A DNA stretch of 64,000 bases, from assembly GCA_000277545.1 (NCBI GenBank), contig AKXM01000034.1, positions 124,001 through 188,000 on the forward strand. Reading direction: 5' to 3'. The stretch's first letter is position 1. The number at the start of each line of letters is the position of its first letter. Shown here piece after piece: positions 44,822 to 53,834 of this stretch. Position numbers and translations under genes: made by a program. The stretch is from Enterobacter sp. Ag1. GTDB lineage: Bacteria > Pseudomonadota > Gammaproteobacteria > Enterobacterales > Enterobacteriaceae. The notes beneath the pieces were generated by a model. The model was not told the DNA's origin, did no database searches, and saw nothing but the letters and a program-made list of their open reading frames with translations.

Positions 44822-44931
44822 CTTCGGCTTGAGCGAAGAAACTTACTGAATCCCTTCTCTCGGGCTTACCGGGTTATCGTCAGCGTTATACGACGAGGCG
44901 TTTGCACGCCATAACTCTTGAGTAAGCACAT
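44790..44931 (+). promoter_or_regulatory. Attenuator-like RNA switch before the ABC-F gene
   Basis: Segment A (44790-44804, GCTCAAGCGTTATCG) pairs with B (44816-44834: CGATAAC and CTTGAGC). B can instead pair through CGATAAC with GTTATCG at 44873-44879 (C). The CTCAAG of A can also pair with CTTGAG at 44917-44922, next to the weak SD of the ABC-F gene. A stem GGCGT/ACGCC (44897-44910) lies between. These exclusive pairings are typical of translational attenuation. Confidence 0.6.
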
Positions 44932-46668
44932 ATGAGCACTTTATTAACCGCCCAATCTCTGCACCTCGACACCGCTTTCGGTTCGCTGCTGGAGTCCATC
45001 ACTTTTACCCTGAAAAAAGGCGACCGTATTGGCCTGATCGGTCATAACGGCTGTGGCAAAAGCACCCTGCTGAAACTGCTGGACGGCACTCTTTCGCCCA
45101 CCAGCGGCTCGGTGACTCAGGCGGCTAGCTGCCTGATGGCAAGGGTTGAACAGCATCTGCCGGAAAGCCTCAATACGATGACCATGCTCGATGCTGTGCT
45201 GGCGAAAATTGAGGAAAACCAGCGAGATAGTGAATGCTGGCGGGCAGAAGCTTTGCTGGCAAGTATGGGCTTTAGCGAAACGGACTGGCGACTGACTTCC
45301 GGCACGCTGAGCGGCGGGCAGCATACTCGCCTGCTGCTGGCGCGAGCGCTAATTAGTGAGCCAGATTTACTGCTGCTGGATGAACCCAGTAACCACCTGG
45401 ACTTGCCCACGCTGCTGTGGCTGGAACAGTTCCTGCGCGGCTGGAGCGGCAGCTTCGTGCTGGTTTCGCACGACCGCAGCCTGCTGGATAACGTCACCAA
45501 CGGCAGTTGGATTTTGCGCGATCGTTCGCTGCATTTCTTTGCGCTACCGTGTTCTCAGGCGCGCAGTGCGCTGGAGGAACGGGACAGAACCGATGCCCAC
45601 CGCCATCAGGCGGAGCAAAAGGAAATCGACCGCATTACCGCCAGCGCCAAACGGCTGGCAATTTGGGGCCGGGTCTACGACAACGAAGACCTTTCCCGAA
45701 AAGCCAAGCAGATGGAAAAGCGCATTGATCGGCTGAAGGACGAGCAAACTGAGCTCACGGCGGGTAGCCAGTGGCAGCTTAAGCTGAAAGGTGAAGCGCT
45801 GATTGCCGACAGGCTGCTGGAGCTGGAAGCGCTTCACGTTCGGCCTGCGCCGGAGTGTGAACCTCTATTCACTCTGCCGTTGCAGCGAGTGAAAAGCGGC
45901 GACCGCGTGGCGGTGATAGGCCGGAACGGCTGCGGCAAGTCGTCTCTGCTGCGCCTGCTTTGGCAGCAGTACCAGCAGTCAGAGCGTGAGGACGCTATTC
46001 GCCTGCATCCTCGGGTGCATCTGGGGTATTACGACCAGACGCTGCATCAGCTTAACGACGGTGATTCGCTGCTGGAGGCGCTGGAGCCGTTTGCCCCGCT
46101 CAGCGAGCAGGACAGGAAAATGGCGTTAATCAGCGCCGGATTTCCGTGGCTGCGACACCAGCAAGCCGTCAGTACGCTGAGCGGCGGAGAGCGTTCGCGT
46201 CTGCTGTTCGTTGGCCTGACGCTGGCCCGCTACTCCCTGCTGATGCTGGATGAACCGACCAACCACCTGGACATGGAAGGCAAAGAGGCGCTGGCGGAAA
46301 CGCTGCAAACCTTTGAAGGTGGCGTGCTGTTAGTGACCCACGACCGCGAGCTGATAGCCAAAGGCTGCAACCGCTTCTGGCTGGTGAACAACGGCGTGCT
46401 GAGCGAATGGCACGACCTGGACGCGCTGTACGCCCTGCTGACAGCAGAGGAAAGCGGGCTGCCGCTGACCGAAGTGAAATCCCAGCCAGAGCAAGTCATC
46501 CAGCAAGCACCGCACTATAGAGAAAGCGATGCGCTGCTGGAACGGCTTATCGAGCTGGAGGAAAAGCTGGCGGAGGACGTGACGCGCAAGGAAAAGCACC
46601 AGAAACCGGCGCTGCAAAAACAGTGGCGGGAAGAAATTGAGGCGTTAAATAAAAAGTTAGCGATTTAA
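44932..46668 (+). CDS. ABC-F family ATPase, probable ribosome protection type
   Basis: 578 residues with two ABC domains and no membrane helix. First domain: Walker A GHNGCGKSTL, signature LSGGQHTRLLLARAL, Walker B LLLLDEPSNHLDL. A charged linker of about 80 residues (EERDRTDAHRHQAEQKEID...) follows, then the second domain with GRNGCGKSSL, LSGGERSRLLFVGL and LLMLDEPTNHLDM. The C-terminus is a coiled coil. It is distinct from EttA, Uup, YheS and YbiT as I know them. ABC-F proteins act at the ribosome E site; resistance members displace antibiotics and are often induced through leader peptides, as the upstream region suggests here. The antibiotic, if any, is unknown. Confidence 0.85.
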   Translation: MSTLLTAQSLHLDTAFGSLLESITFTLKKGDRIGLIGHNGCGKSTLLKLLDGTLSPTSGSVTQAASCLMARVEQHLPESLNTMTMLDAVLAKIEENQRDSECWRAEALLASMGFSETDWRLTSGTLSGGQHTRLLLARALISEPDLLLLDEPSNHLDLPTLLWLEQFLRGWSGSFVLVSHDRSLLDNVTNGSWILRDRSLHFFALPCSQARSALEERDRTDAHRHQAEQKEIDRITASAKRLAIWGRVYDNEDLSRKAKQMEKRIDRLKDEQTELTAGSQWQLKLKGEALIADRLLELEALHVRPAPECEPLFTLPLQRVKSGDRVAVIGRNGCGKSSLLRLLWQQYQQSEREDAIRLHPRVHLGYYDQTLHQLNDGDSLLEALEPFAPLSEQDRKMALISAGFPWLRHQQAVSTLSGGERSRLLFVGLTLARYSLLMLDEPTNHLDMEGKEALAETLQTFEGGVLLVTHDRELIAKGCNRFWLVNNGVLSEWHDLDALYALLTAEESGLPLTEVKSQPEQVIQQAPHYRESDALLERLIELEEKLAEDVTRKEKHQKPALQKQWREEIEALNKKLAI

Positions 46669-46672
46669 AGCC

Positions 46673-46696
46673 AAAGCCATCCTTCGGGATGGCTTT
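46673..46696 (+). terminator. Hairpin terminator after the ABC-F gene, copy 1
   Basis: Stem AGCCATCC/GGATGGCT with a TTCG loop. It follows the ABC-F stop by about four bases; the T-run is short (TTTC). Confidence 0.75.
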
Positions 46697-46758
46697 CAGG
46701 CCGCTGACAAACCTCTATCAATAGAAGAAATACCAGACGATCCGTCAAAAGAAACAGG

Positions 46759-46825
46759 AAAATCAATTCATTGATTTTCGGCTGATAACCACGAAGAGGA
46801 AAAAACCACGCTTTTTTCCTCTTCG
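46759..46825. other. Two perfect hairpins in the gap between terminators
   Basis: AAAATCAA/TTGATTTT (46759-46778, four-base loop) and the 14-base-pair CGAAGAGGAAAAAA / TTTTTTCCTCTTCG (46792-46825, six-base loop). The second would be a very stable stem on either strand. No ORF was seen; a small RNA or terminator is possible. Confidence 0.5.
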
Positions 46826-46834
46826 TCTGTCACC

Positions 46835-46863
46835 AAAAGCCATCCTTCGGGATGGCTTTTTTA
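46835..46863. terminator. Hairpin terminator, copy 2
   Basis: A second exact copy of the AGCCATCC-TTCG-GGATGGCT stem, now with a proper T-run on the plus strand (TTTTTT) and an A-run before it, so it can serve the ABC-F gene and the convergent hydrolase gene. Confidence 0.8.
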
Positions 46864-47628
46864 TTACGCCCTGCACTGCTCGGCGAGCACCCTGGCTAGC
46901 CCGGCGGGGTTTTCCCAGGACATAGCGTGCCCGGCGCTCGGTACGATGGTGGTCGTCACCCCGGCCTGCTGGAATGCGGTAAAATCTTCATCCGGCAGCG
47001 AAAGCTCACCGAAAATAAGCGTTTTGGGGATTTTTAGCTGAGCAAAAAGCTGATACCAGTCCGGTTCGATGCCGCTTACCAGACTAACGGCGGCGCGCCA
47101 TAGAGCACTGGGATCGCTATTTTGCAAGCTGCCGGACCACGGATTTTCCGCGTTAGCCGCGATTGCTTTTTGGTAACCATGAGCCACGAATTCGTCTTCG
47201 GTCTGCGCGGCAATCATGCGGCTATACATCCCGCCGCCGGCGCGGAAATTGAGCTCCGACACCATCAACCCTGCGATTTTCCCCGGCATCGACGCCGCCA
47301 CTTCAATGGCGATGCTGCCGCCCATGCTGTGCCCGTAAAGAAAAAAGCGATTTAACCCTAAATGTTCCACCAGTTCGCCCACGACACTTGCCTGTTCACG
47401 GGTGCTGTAGCCGTAAGACTGCGGCCTGTCGCTGTACCCGCTGCCGGGGAGATCGATGAGAATGCTACGCCGGGAACTCCATGCCGGATCGCTGACCACG
47501 CGGGGATAGTCATAAGAGGAAGCGCAGCCAAGACCATGAATGAACAGGAGCGGCACACCCCCGCCGGGTAAATCCAGATAGCGCACCCGACATTGCGCCG
47601 TGGCGGAGAAGAAGTTTTGCATCAGCAT
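46864..47628 (-). CDS. Alpha/beta hydrolase
   Basis: 254 residues. Oxyanion region FIHGLGCASS, nucleophile elbow GHSMGG (Ser101), and the C-terminal histidine in PSAGHAMSWENP. This is a soluble esterase- or lactonase-like enzyme; the substrate is unknown. It is convergent with the ABC-F gene across the four-hairpin spacer. Confidence 0.85.
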   Translation of the reverse strand: MLMQNFFSATAQCRVRYLDLPGGGVPLLFIHGLGCASSYDYPRVVSDPAWSSRRSILIDLPGSGYSDRPQSYGYSTREQASVVGELVEHLGLNRFFLYGHSMGGSIAIEVAASMPGKIAGLMVSELNFRAGGGMYSRMIAAQTEDEFVAHGYQKAIAANAENPWSGSLQNSDPSALWRAAVSLVSGIEPDWYQLFAQLKIPKTLIFGELSLPDEDFTAFQQAGVTTTIVPSAGHAMSWENPAGLARVLAEQCRA

Positions 47629-47766
47629 TCCCTTTTCTTACAATAACTGTGTTTATATACAGTATACCGTATTTTCCTGCCACTCCTTTCTCTAAAATGC
47701 GCCTGGCCCGCCTGGCATCATTGGCTTGCTCCTCTGCCGCAGGCGACAAAGGAGCAAGGGCAAAAA

Positions 47767-49104
47767 TTACTTCAGGGGTTCGGGCAGCTTAATCACCCAG
47801 AAATCGTTTTGTGATTCTGGTTTTTCCAGCGGCTTCAGCTCAATTTTGGTCGCCACTTCCGCGCCGTCTTTCAGCAGGTGACCTTTGCCGTCCACCTGGT
47901 AGTCATCGGCGTTCGCCAGCACGGCCTGCAGGCCAAAATCGTTGTCGTTGATCACGGCAATCGTCTGATTATCAATCAGCGCCATGCCTTCGGCTTTTTC
48001 CTGCTGCCAGCCCAGCTTGCGCAGGTCGACAACCTCTTTTTTGCTCGCCAGCTTGATGCCACGCGCCTTCAGTTGCTCAGCATCATCAAACTCAGGGGCT
48101 TTTTCTTTATCGAACCCGGCCAGATCGGACGCGCCGTTCAGGTCAACCACGTAGACCAGGTTGCGCATCTGTTTGTTTTTGTCACCGCCTTGCTCAATCA
48201 GCAGCAGGCGGTGGTTGTCCAGCGCCACGATATCGCCAATTTTGGCATCTTTGGCTTTTTTATAGACGTCCACGTCGATCGGGTAGCCGTACATTTCGGT
48301 TTTACCGGTCGCCGGTTCGAGGCTGACCAGACGCGTGAACTGCGCGCTGTTTTTGGTTTTGCCGTCAATATCCAACGTGCTCTGCACCGCCGCAATAATC
48401 CGGCCATCCGGCATGCGGGTGATGCCTTCGAACCCACGGTTAGGCTGGCGCCATTTGACAATATTCGGCAATCCGCCCGCCACGCCCTGTTCACCGTGCT
48501 CAGCCTGCGGGCCATATTTTTTCAGGATTTTGCCGTCAGCATCCACATGGATAACGAACGGGCCGTACTCGTCGCACAGCCAGTAACCGCCCTTGCCGTC
48601 CGGCGTGATCCCTTCGGTGTCCAGCCCGCGCTGGTCACTCTTCAACTTCTGGAGCGTATCGCTCAGGGCAATTTCATTGGTTGCGCCAATCAGCCCTTCC
48701 GGCAGCGGCAGCCCGCTAATCGGCCCCTGCGCATCATGCAGCGGCTTCGCGTCGATAGCTTCGGCTTTACCGTTGCTCACGCGGATGGTCATCAGCAGCG
48801 GCGTGAAGTCAGGATTTGCAAAAATCTTGGATTCTTTTTTCCCGGCTTTCGGCGAGTCAGCATTGGGCCCGCGATCCGTCACGGTAGTAAAGATCAGGTC
48901 GTCGCCCTGCTTGCCCATAAAGGTCAGGCCCGAGCCAACGCCTACCGGCAGTCCGTGCGGGAAGTTAGCGGCGTATTCACCTGTGTAGGCCACGCTGTCC
49001 CCTTGCGGGAACGTGACAACGTAACGGTCAACCTGCGCATCCGCAGCGTGACCAGCCAGAGGGAATACGGTACTGCAAAGTAAGGCAAGTGTTTTTAATT
49101 TCAT
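47767..49104 (-). CDS. Secreted phytase-like esterase protein
   Basis: 445 residues from ATG 49104. Signal peptide MKLKTLALLCSTVFPLAGHA, cut before ADAQ. The mature part matches the 'esterase-like activity of phytase' family (FTTVTDRGPNADSP, DTEGITPDGKGGYWLCDEYGPFVIHVDADGKI, NRGFEGI). A beta-propeller in the periplasm is likely, possibly releasing phosphate esters. An upstream extension of 59 codons has no SD and would destroy the signal peptide, so it is rejected. Confidence 0.85.
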   Translation of the reverse strand: MKLKTLALLCSTVFPLAGHAADAQVDRYVVTFPQGDSVAYTGEYAANFPHGLPVGVGSGLTFMGKQGDDLIFTTVTDRGPNADSPKAGKKESKIFANPDFTPLLMTIRVSNGKAEAIDAKPLHDAQGPISGLPLPEGLIGATNEIALSDTLQKLKSDQRGLDTEGITPDGKGGYWLCDEYGPFVIHVDADGKILKKYGPQAEHGEQGVAGGLPNIVKWRQPNRGFEGITRMPDGRIIAAVQSTLDIDGKTKNSAQFTRLVSLEPATGKTEMYGYPIDVDVYKKAKDAKIGDIVALDNHRLLLIEQGGDKNKQMRNLVYVVDLNGASDLAGFDKEKAPEFDDAEQLKARGIKLASKKEVVDLRKLGWQQEKAEGMALIDNQTIAVINDNDFGLQAVLANADDYQVDGKGHLLKDGAEVATKIELKPLEKPESQNDFWVIKLPEPLK

Positions 49105-49197
49105 GGTTTTTATATATATCGGTGGTTGAGGTACCGGAGTTATAAAATAGCCAGATGACAGTAAGATTACACTTTGTGCTCTAAATTTCCCGCCCGG

Positions 49198-49224
49198 TAA
49201 ATATCCCCTTTCAGCTGCCGATAA
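49198..49224 (+). promoter_or_regulatory. FliA (sigma-28) promoter of the chemoreceptor gene
   Basis: TAAA (49198-49201), 15 bases, GCCGATAA (49217-49224): an exact match to the flagellar sigma-28 consensus. Transcription would start near 49231, some 68 bases before the ATG. Confidence 0.85.
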
Positions 49225-49298
49225 CCCTACAGCCAGCAGTGTTGAATGCTCTTCAGCGCGGCTGGGATAAGAATATTTCACCGACTTAAGGATTTAGT

Positions 49299-50837
49299 AT
49301 GTCAGTCAGGCGTTTTTCGATTTTGGTTTTCAGCACGCTGTTGCTTATTTTTCTCGCCAGCACGGCGTCCAATATTTGGTCTCTTACCCGCAGCAACCAT
49401 GCCCTCAATGACGTCAACAGCGAAATACGCGTAGTGTTATCCGTCATTGACCCCATTAACCACAGCCGCACGATGCGCGTTCGCGCCATGCAGGCCATTC
49501 AGGAGATGGAATCCGGCAACGCCGAGCAGGCTAGCCAGAGCCTGGCTGGGGCAAAAGAAGCGCTGGGTAAAGCAGACACCAGCTTTAAGGCTTATCTTGA
49601 AGCGACGAAGCAGTCCGGGGAACAAGCGCTCGCCGATGACTATAAAGCCGCCTGGCTCGCCTATCGTGACGGAGGGCTGCTGCCTCTGTTAGAGGCCGCC
49701 CAGGCCAATGACAAAGCCCGCAGCGCGGAACTGGTCACGGGTACCATCCCGGCGCTCGATCGGGGGTTCGAAATTACGCTGGATAAGCTGCTGGCATTCC
49801 GGGAGCAACACGCACACCAGCTCAACGCCGACGCACAGGCAGGTTTTCAGTCGAGTTTTGTCGCCATCGGCCTGTTTGCCGCGCTGTTTATCGCGATTCT
49901 TGCCGCCGTGTTTGTTTTGCTGAAAGTTCGCGTCCTCAAAGAGCTGGACACCGCGAAGGCACACTGCGCTGAAATTGCCAACGGCCTGCTGCACCGTTCC
50001 ATTGATATCAAATCCAATGATGAAATCGGCCAGATGATGCACAGCCTCGAGCAAATGCGCCTGTCGCTCACCGAAATCATCAGCCAGGTACGCGAGTCCA
50101 GCACCACCGTCGGCTATGCATCAGAAGAGATTGCGGCGGGCAATACCGACCTGTCCGCTCGCACCGAAGAGCAGGCGGCATCGCTGGGTGAAACGGCGGC
50201 CAGCATGGAACAGTTGACCGTCACGGTTAAACGGACCTCAGAAAGCTCGCATCAGGCCAATACGCTGGCTAACGGTATGCGCGCGGCGGCCAGCGAAGGT
50301 CAGCAAATCGTCGACCAGGTCATCGGCTCTATGCGCAATATCGAAACCAGTTCCGGCAAAATCGACAGCATTATTTCCATCATCGAAGACATCGCCTTCC
50401 AGACCAATATTCTTGCCCTTAACGCGGCGGTTGAAGCCGCACGAGCCGGGGAACAAGGTCGCGGTTTCGCGGTGGTCGCAGCGGAGGTACGCAATCTCGC
50501 CCAACGTTCTTCCGTGGCGGCAAAAGAAATTAAAGAGCTGATAGAGCTGTCCGGCCAGCAGGTCACCAACGGCAGCGAGCTGGTCAACCGGGCCGGGGAA
50601 AGCATGAAACGTATCTTTACGTCGATTACCCAGGTCACCACGCTGATGGCTGAGATTGCCGTTTCTACCGATGAGCAGAGCCGCGGTATTGAGCAGATTA
50701 ATCAGGCCGTGCTGCAAATGGACGTGGTCACCCAGCAAAATGCCGCGCTGGTTGAGCAGGCCTCTGCCGCCGCGCATTCCCTAAAAGATCAGTCGCAGCG
50801 GCTCAATGAGTCGGTTTCAGTGTTTAAACTCGCCTGA
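49299..50837 (+). CDS. Methyl-accepting chemotaxis protein, FliA-controlled
   Basis: 512 residues. Two membrane helices (about 7-27 and 190-212) bracket a four-helix-bundle periplasmic domain. A HAMP segment follows and a signalling domain with [20 protein letters not shown] then [11 protein letters not shown]. The C-terminus ends FKLA without a CheR tether. Methylation glutamates and glutamines are recognisable in [21 protein letters not shown]. The ligand is unknown. The consensus FliA promoter ties it to the flagellar regulon. SD AAGGA precedes the ATG. Confidence 0.93.
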   Translation: MSVRRFSILVFSTLLLIFLASTASNIWSLTRSNHALNDVNSEIRVVLSVIDPINHSRTMRVRAMQAIQEMESGNAEQASQSLAGAKEALGKADTSFKAYLEATKQSGEQALADDYKAAWLAYRDGGLLPLLEAAQANDKARSAELVTGTIPALDRGFEITLDKLLAFREQHAHQLNADAQAGFQSSFVAIGLFAALFIAILAAVFVLLKVRVLKELDTAKAHCAEIANGLLHRSIDIKSNDEIGQMMHSLEQMRLSLTEIISQVRESSTTVGYASEEIAAGNTDLSARTEEQAASLGETAASMEQLTVTVKRTSESSHQANTLANGMRAAASEGQQIVDQVIGSMRNIETSSGKIDSIISIIEDIAFQTNILALNAAVEAARAGEQGRGFAVVAAEVRNLAQRSSVAAKEIKELIELSGQQVTNGSELVNRAGESMKRIFTSITQVTTLMAEIAVSTDEQSRGIEQINQAVLQMDVVTQQNAALVEQASAAAHSLKDQSQRLNESVSVFKLA

Positions 50838-50846
50838 TAACCCTGG

Positions 50847-50880
50847 GGCTACCTCAACGCGCTTTGAGGTAGCCTTTGTT
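50847..50880 (+). terminator. Terminator after the chemoreceptor gene
   Basis: GGCTACCTCA / TGAGGTAGCC, a perfect ten-base-pair stem with an eight-base loop, followed by TTTGTT. Confidence 0.85.
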
Positions 50881-50961
50881 AAGTTTCTGTAGCGATAAAG
50901 ATTGATCTGCGTCACAGTCTGCCGTTAAATACAGTCTCTTGTTACTAGTCTGTTACTCATC

Positions 50962-51879
50962 ATGATCGTTCGCCCGCATCAACACTGGTTGGCTCGCCTC
51001 TTCGTCTGGCACGGCTCAGTGCTGGAAAAGATTTATTCCCGCCTGCTGCTGAATCTGCTGCTTTCTATTAGCGTTATTTTTTTCCTGCCGTGGTACGAAA
51101 CCCTCGGAATCAAGCTCACCATCGCGCCATTCAGCATTCTCGGCGTGGCTATCGCCATTTTTCTCGGGTTCCGCAACAGCGCCTGCTACGCACGCTTCAA
51201 CGAAGCGCGTCTGCTGTGGGGCCAGTTGGCCATCACGTCGCGCTCTTTGTTACGCGAGGTGAAAACGCTGGCGGGAGATCAGCCCGAAACGGTGCAGCGG
51301 TTTGTGAATTTACAGGTCGCCTTTTGCAACAGCCTGCGCATGACGTTGCGCAAAAAGCCGCAGCAGGAAACGCTTAGTCGTTACCTTAGCCCGCAGGATC
51401 TGGCCTGGGTCAGCGCAAGTCATGCGCCGTGTAACCGTATTTTGATGCTGATGGGCAGTTGGCTGAACCAGCAGCGCGAGCAAGGCGTGATTTCAGACGT
51501 GCTATGGCGCAGCCTGGACAATCATCTGAACGAACTGTCGGCGGTGTCCGGCGGCTGCGAACGCATTATTACTACGCCGATGCCCTTCGCCTATAGCCTG
51601 ATTCAGCACCGCACGGTGTATATCTTCTGCATCATGCTGCCGTTTGCTCTGGTGACCGACCTCCACTACATGACGCCGTTTGTTTCCGTGTTTGTGTCGT
51701 ATACCTTTATTTCCCTCGACTCGCTGGCCGAAGAGCTGGAAGATCCGTTTGGTACCGAGGACAACGACCTGCCGCTGGATGCTATTTGCGTGGCGATGGA
51801 GCGTGATTTACGGGATATGAACGATGAGGCGGAGAAGCCAGAGGCGCTGCAGCCGAACAGGCATTATCGGCTGAGCTGA
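50962..51879 (+). CDS. yneE: Bestrophin-family anion channel YneE
   Basis: 305 residues against 304 in E. coli, sharing long stretches (MIVRP.QHWL.R.FVWHGSVL.KI.SRLLLN, APFSILGVAIAIFLGFRN, EELEDPFGTE.NDLPLDAIC). Four-helix bestrophin fold forming a pentameric inner-membrane chloride-type channel. In E. coli it sits between tam and the dgcF-glsB group; here it lies about 49 kb from dgcF and 6.4 kb from tam. Confidence 0.94.
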   Translation: MIVRPHQHWLARLFVWHGSVLEKIYSRLLLNLLLSISVIFFLPWYETLGIKLTIAPFSILGVAIAIFLGFRNSACYARFNEARLLWGQLAITSRSLLREVKTLAGDQPETVQRFVNLQVAFCNSLRMTLRKKPQQETLSRYLSPQDLAWVSASHAPCNRILMLMGSWLNQQREQGVISDVLWRSLDNHLNELSAVSGGCERIITTPMPFAYSLIQHRTVYIFCIMLPFALVTDLHYMTPFVSVFVSYTFISLDSLAEELEDPFGTEDNDLPLDAICVAMERDLRDMNDEAEKPEALQPNRHYRLS

Positions 51880-51883
51880 TTTT

Positions 51884-51971
51884 ACCCTCAGCCTAACCCT
51901 CTCCCTCAAAGGGAGAGGGGATCACTCATGCTCCCCGTCGGCTATTTTCTCCCTTTTCCTTTGGGGAGAGG
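51884..51971. repeat. Palindromic intergenic repeat, copy 5 (degenerate)
   Basis: CCCTCAGCCTAACCCTCTCC with hairpin CTCCCTCAAAGGGAG, then CTTTTCCTTTGGGGAGAGG. The right arm is decayed. It follows yneE. Confidence 0.7.
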
Positions 51972-51982
51972 TGAAAACTCTG

Positions 51983-52663
51983 TCAAAACGCCACCCCAAA
52001 CAATCCTGCCAGCTTACGCTTCCCGCTCTCGGACACGTGCAGCTCACGACTGACCAGATCCCGCCGCATCCACCCTTTTTGTTCGCAGGTGTGCAGCAAC
52101 GCTTTGCCTAGCTGTCCTCCCAGATGTTCGCGTCTTTCACTCCAGTCCAGACAGCCGCAGGCGTAGCGCCGGCGCGAGGCCCCGCTTTCCACGTTTACTC
52201 CCAGAAGCAGCAATTGTTCTTCCCCCCTGGCGGTGACCACATACTCTTCCCCCTCCAGCCAGCGAAGGCGAAATAATGCGTCATGGAGTGCCACGGCGAT
52301 CTCTCCCGCCATATGGTCATAGCAGGTTCTGGCGTAGCGAAGATTGCCGGGGGTTTTGGTGCGCATAGTCGCGTCATCGCGGCCAACCAGCCCCATTAAT
52401 CCTTCCAGCGCTCCGGCAATTTGGCTGCTGTGAAGCCGGTAGTAACGATGTCGCCCCTGCTGCACGCAGGCAATCAGCGATTGCTCCATTAACTTTGCCA
52501 GATGGCTGCTGGCCGTGGACGGTGCCACATTAGCCATGATGCTCAGTTCAGTTGCCGTCCAGGCCCGGCCATCCATTAACGCGCACAGCATGCTGGCCCG
52601 TGTTTTGTCCGCAATGGCGGCGGCAACGGCGGCAAGCCGGGTTTCGAGAAAATCTGTTTCCAT
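51983..52663 (-). CDS. ArsR-type HTH regulator with C-terminal domain
   Basis: 226 residues. The N-terminal winged helix (ADKTRASMLCALMDGRAWTATELSIMANVAPSTASSHLAKLMEQSL) is ArsR-like. A longer C-terminal part follows with cysteines near YACGCLDWSERR, which could bind metal or sense oxidation. Divergent from the ABM/TauE pair, so probably its regulator. The start at 52663 leaves 75 bases of shared control region. Confidence 0.85.
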   Translation of the reverse strand: METDFLETRLAAVAAAIADKTRASMLCALMDGRAWTATELSIMANVAPSTASSHLAKLMEQSLIACVQQGRHRYYRLHSSQIAGALEGLMGLVGRDDATMRTKTPGNLRYARTCYDHMAGEIAVALHDALFRLRWLEGEEYVVTARGEEQLLLLGVNVESGASRRRYACGCLDWSERREHLGGQLGKALLHTCEQKGWMRRDLVSRELHVSESGKRKLAGLFGVAF

Positions 52664-52738
52664 ATTTCGATGCTCAGCGAAGCGTCCTGTCTGACGATGG
52701 ATTAGGGTTAGCAGGAGATAACAATAAGGAGCAACCTG

Positions 52739-53098
52739 ATGATCGCCGTAATCTTTGAAGTCCTGCCTGCAGAAGGACACTATAGCCGCTATCTTGAACT
52801 GGCGGCAGAGCTAAAACCCCTGCTTGCCGATATTGATGGGTTTATTTCCATTGAACGTTTTCAAAGCCTTAGCGAACCTGGAAAAATCCTGTCGCTTTCG
52901 TTCTGGCGCGATGAGGCCGCCGTGCTGCAATGGCGCAATCAGGAATTACACCGCAGCGTTCAGCGCCAGGGCCGCCACTCGGTCTTTAGCGATTACCGGC
53001 TCAGGGTGGCGGACGTGATCCGCAATTACGGCATGTTTGAGCGCGAACAGGCTCCGCAGGATAGCCGCAACGCACATAAGGAAAACACGAATGAATGA
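52739..53098 (+). CDS. Antibiotic-biosynthesis-monooxygenase (ABM) fold protein
   Basis: 119 residues with a dimeric ferredoxin-like ABM fold: MIAVIFEVLPAEGHYSRYLE, a DGFISIERFQSL strand, then LSLSFWRDEAAVLQWRNQEL.H. Such proteins act as small monooxygenases or haem-related enzymes without a dedicated cofactor. A strong AAGGAG precedes the ATG. Its stop overlaps the start of the TauE-type gene, giving a coupled pair. Confidence 0.85.
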   Translation: MIAVIFEVLPAEGHYSRYLELAAELKPLLADIDGFISIERFQSLSEPGKILSLSFWRDEAAVLQWRNQELHRSVQRQGRHSVFSDYRLRVADVIRNYGMFEREQAPQDSRNAHKENTNE

Positions 53099-53834
53099 TC
53101 TCAGCCTGAGCCTTGCCATTGCCGCTACTTTTGTTCTCGCTGGCACCGTCAAGGGCGTCACGGGGATGGGGTTACCTACCGTCGCCATGGGGATTCTGGG
53201 GTCATTGATTTCCCCGGTGGCGGCGGCGGGCATGCTGCTTTTACCCTCTTTCCTGACCAATATTTTCCAGCTTTATGAAGGGGGCAACCTGGCGGCATTG
53301 CTCCAACGCCTGTGGCCGATGATGCTAACCATTGTGCTGGGTACCCTTGGCAGCAGCAGTTTATTGGCCTCGGGCAGTAGTCATGCAACCACCGTGGCGC
53401 TGGGCATTGCCCTGATCGTCTATGCCTTATGGACGTTGTTTGCCAGGCCGCTGCACCTTCCCGCCCGCCACGAGCGCTGGCTCTCGCCGCTGATCGGCCT
53501 CCTCACCGGTTTATTGACCGGTGGCACGGGCGTGTTTGTGATCCCCGCCGTGCCCTATATTCAGTCGCTTGGGCTTGAGCGCGATGAACTGGTGCAGGCG
53601 CTCGGGCTGTCCTTTACCTTTTCAACCCTTGCACTGGCCGCCGGGCTTTGGTGGCACGGCGCGCTGCAGGAAATAGCCATTAGCACGTCCGTCATGGCGG
53701 TTGTCGCCGCGCTTATCGGCCTGTTTGCAGGCCAGCGTATCCGCAGGCGCATCAGCCCATTAGCCTTCAAGCGCGGCTTCCTGATCTGCCTCGTTCTGCT
53801 TGGCGGTGATATGGTGCTCCGCGCGCTGATTTAG
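53091..53834 (+). CDS. TauE/SafE-family membrane transporter
   Basis: 247 residues and about eight hydrophobic helices. Two repeats carry the TauE/SafE glycine motifs (GTVKGVTGMGLPTVAMG and LTGLLTGGTGVFVIPAVPY). The family exports sulfite or sulfonate-type anions. It overlaps the ABM gene by eight bases. The convergent rhodanese gene overlaps it by four bases. Confidence 0.87.
   Translation: MNDLSLSLAIAATFVLAGTVKGVTGMGLPTVAMGILGSLISPVAAAGMLLLPSFLTNIFQLYEGGNLAALLQRLWPMMLTIVLGTLGSSSLLASGSSHATTVALGIALIVYALWTLFARPLHLPARHERWLSPLIGLLTGLLTGGTGVFVIPAVPYIQSLGLERDELVQALGLSFTFSTLALAAGLWWHGALQEIAISTSVMAVVAALIGLFAGQRIRRRISPLAFKRGFLICLVLLGGDMVLRALI

Noticed and set aside
47878..49083. A 401-codon plus-strand ORF opposite the phytase-like gene
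   Set aside because: It mirrors the codons of the real gene and contains no recognisable domain.
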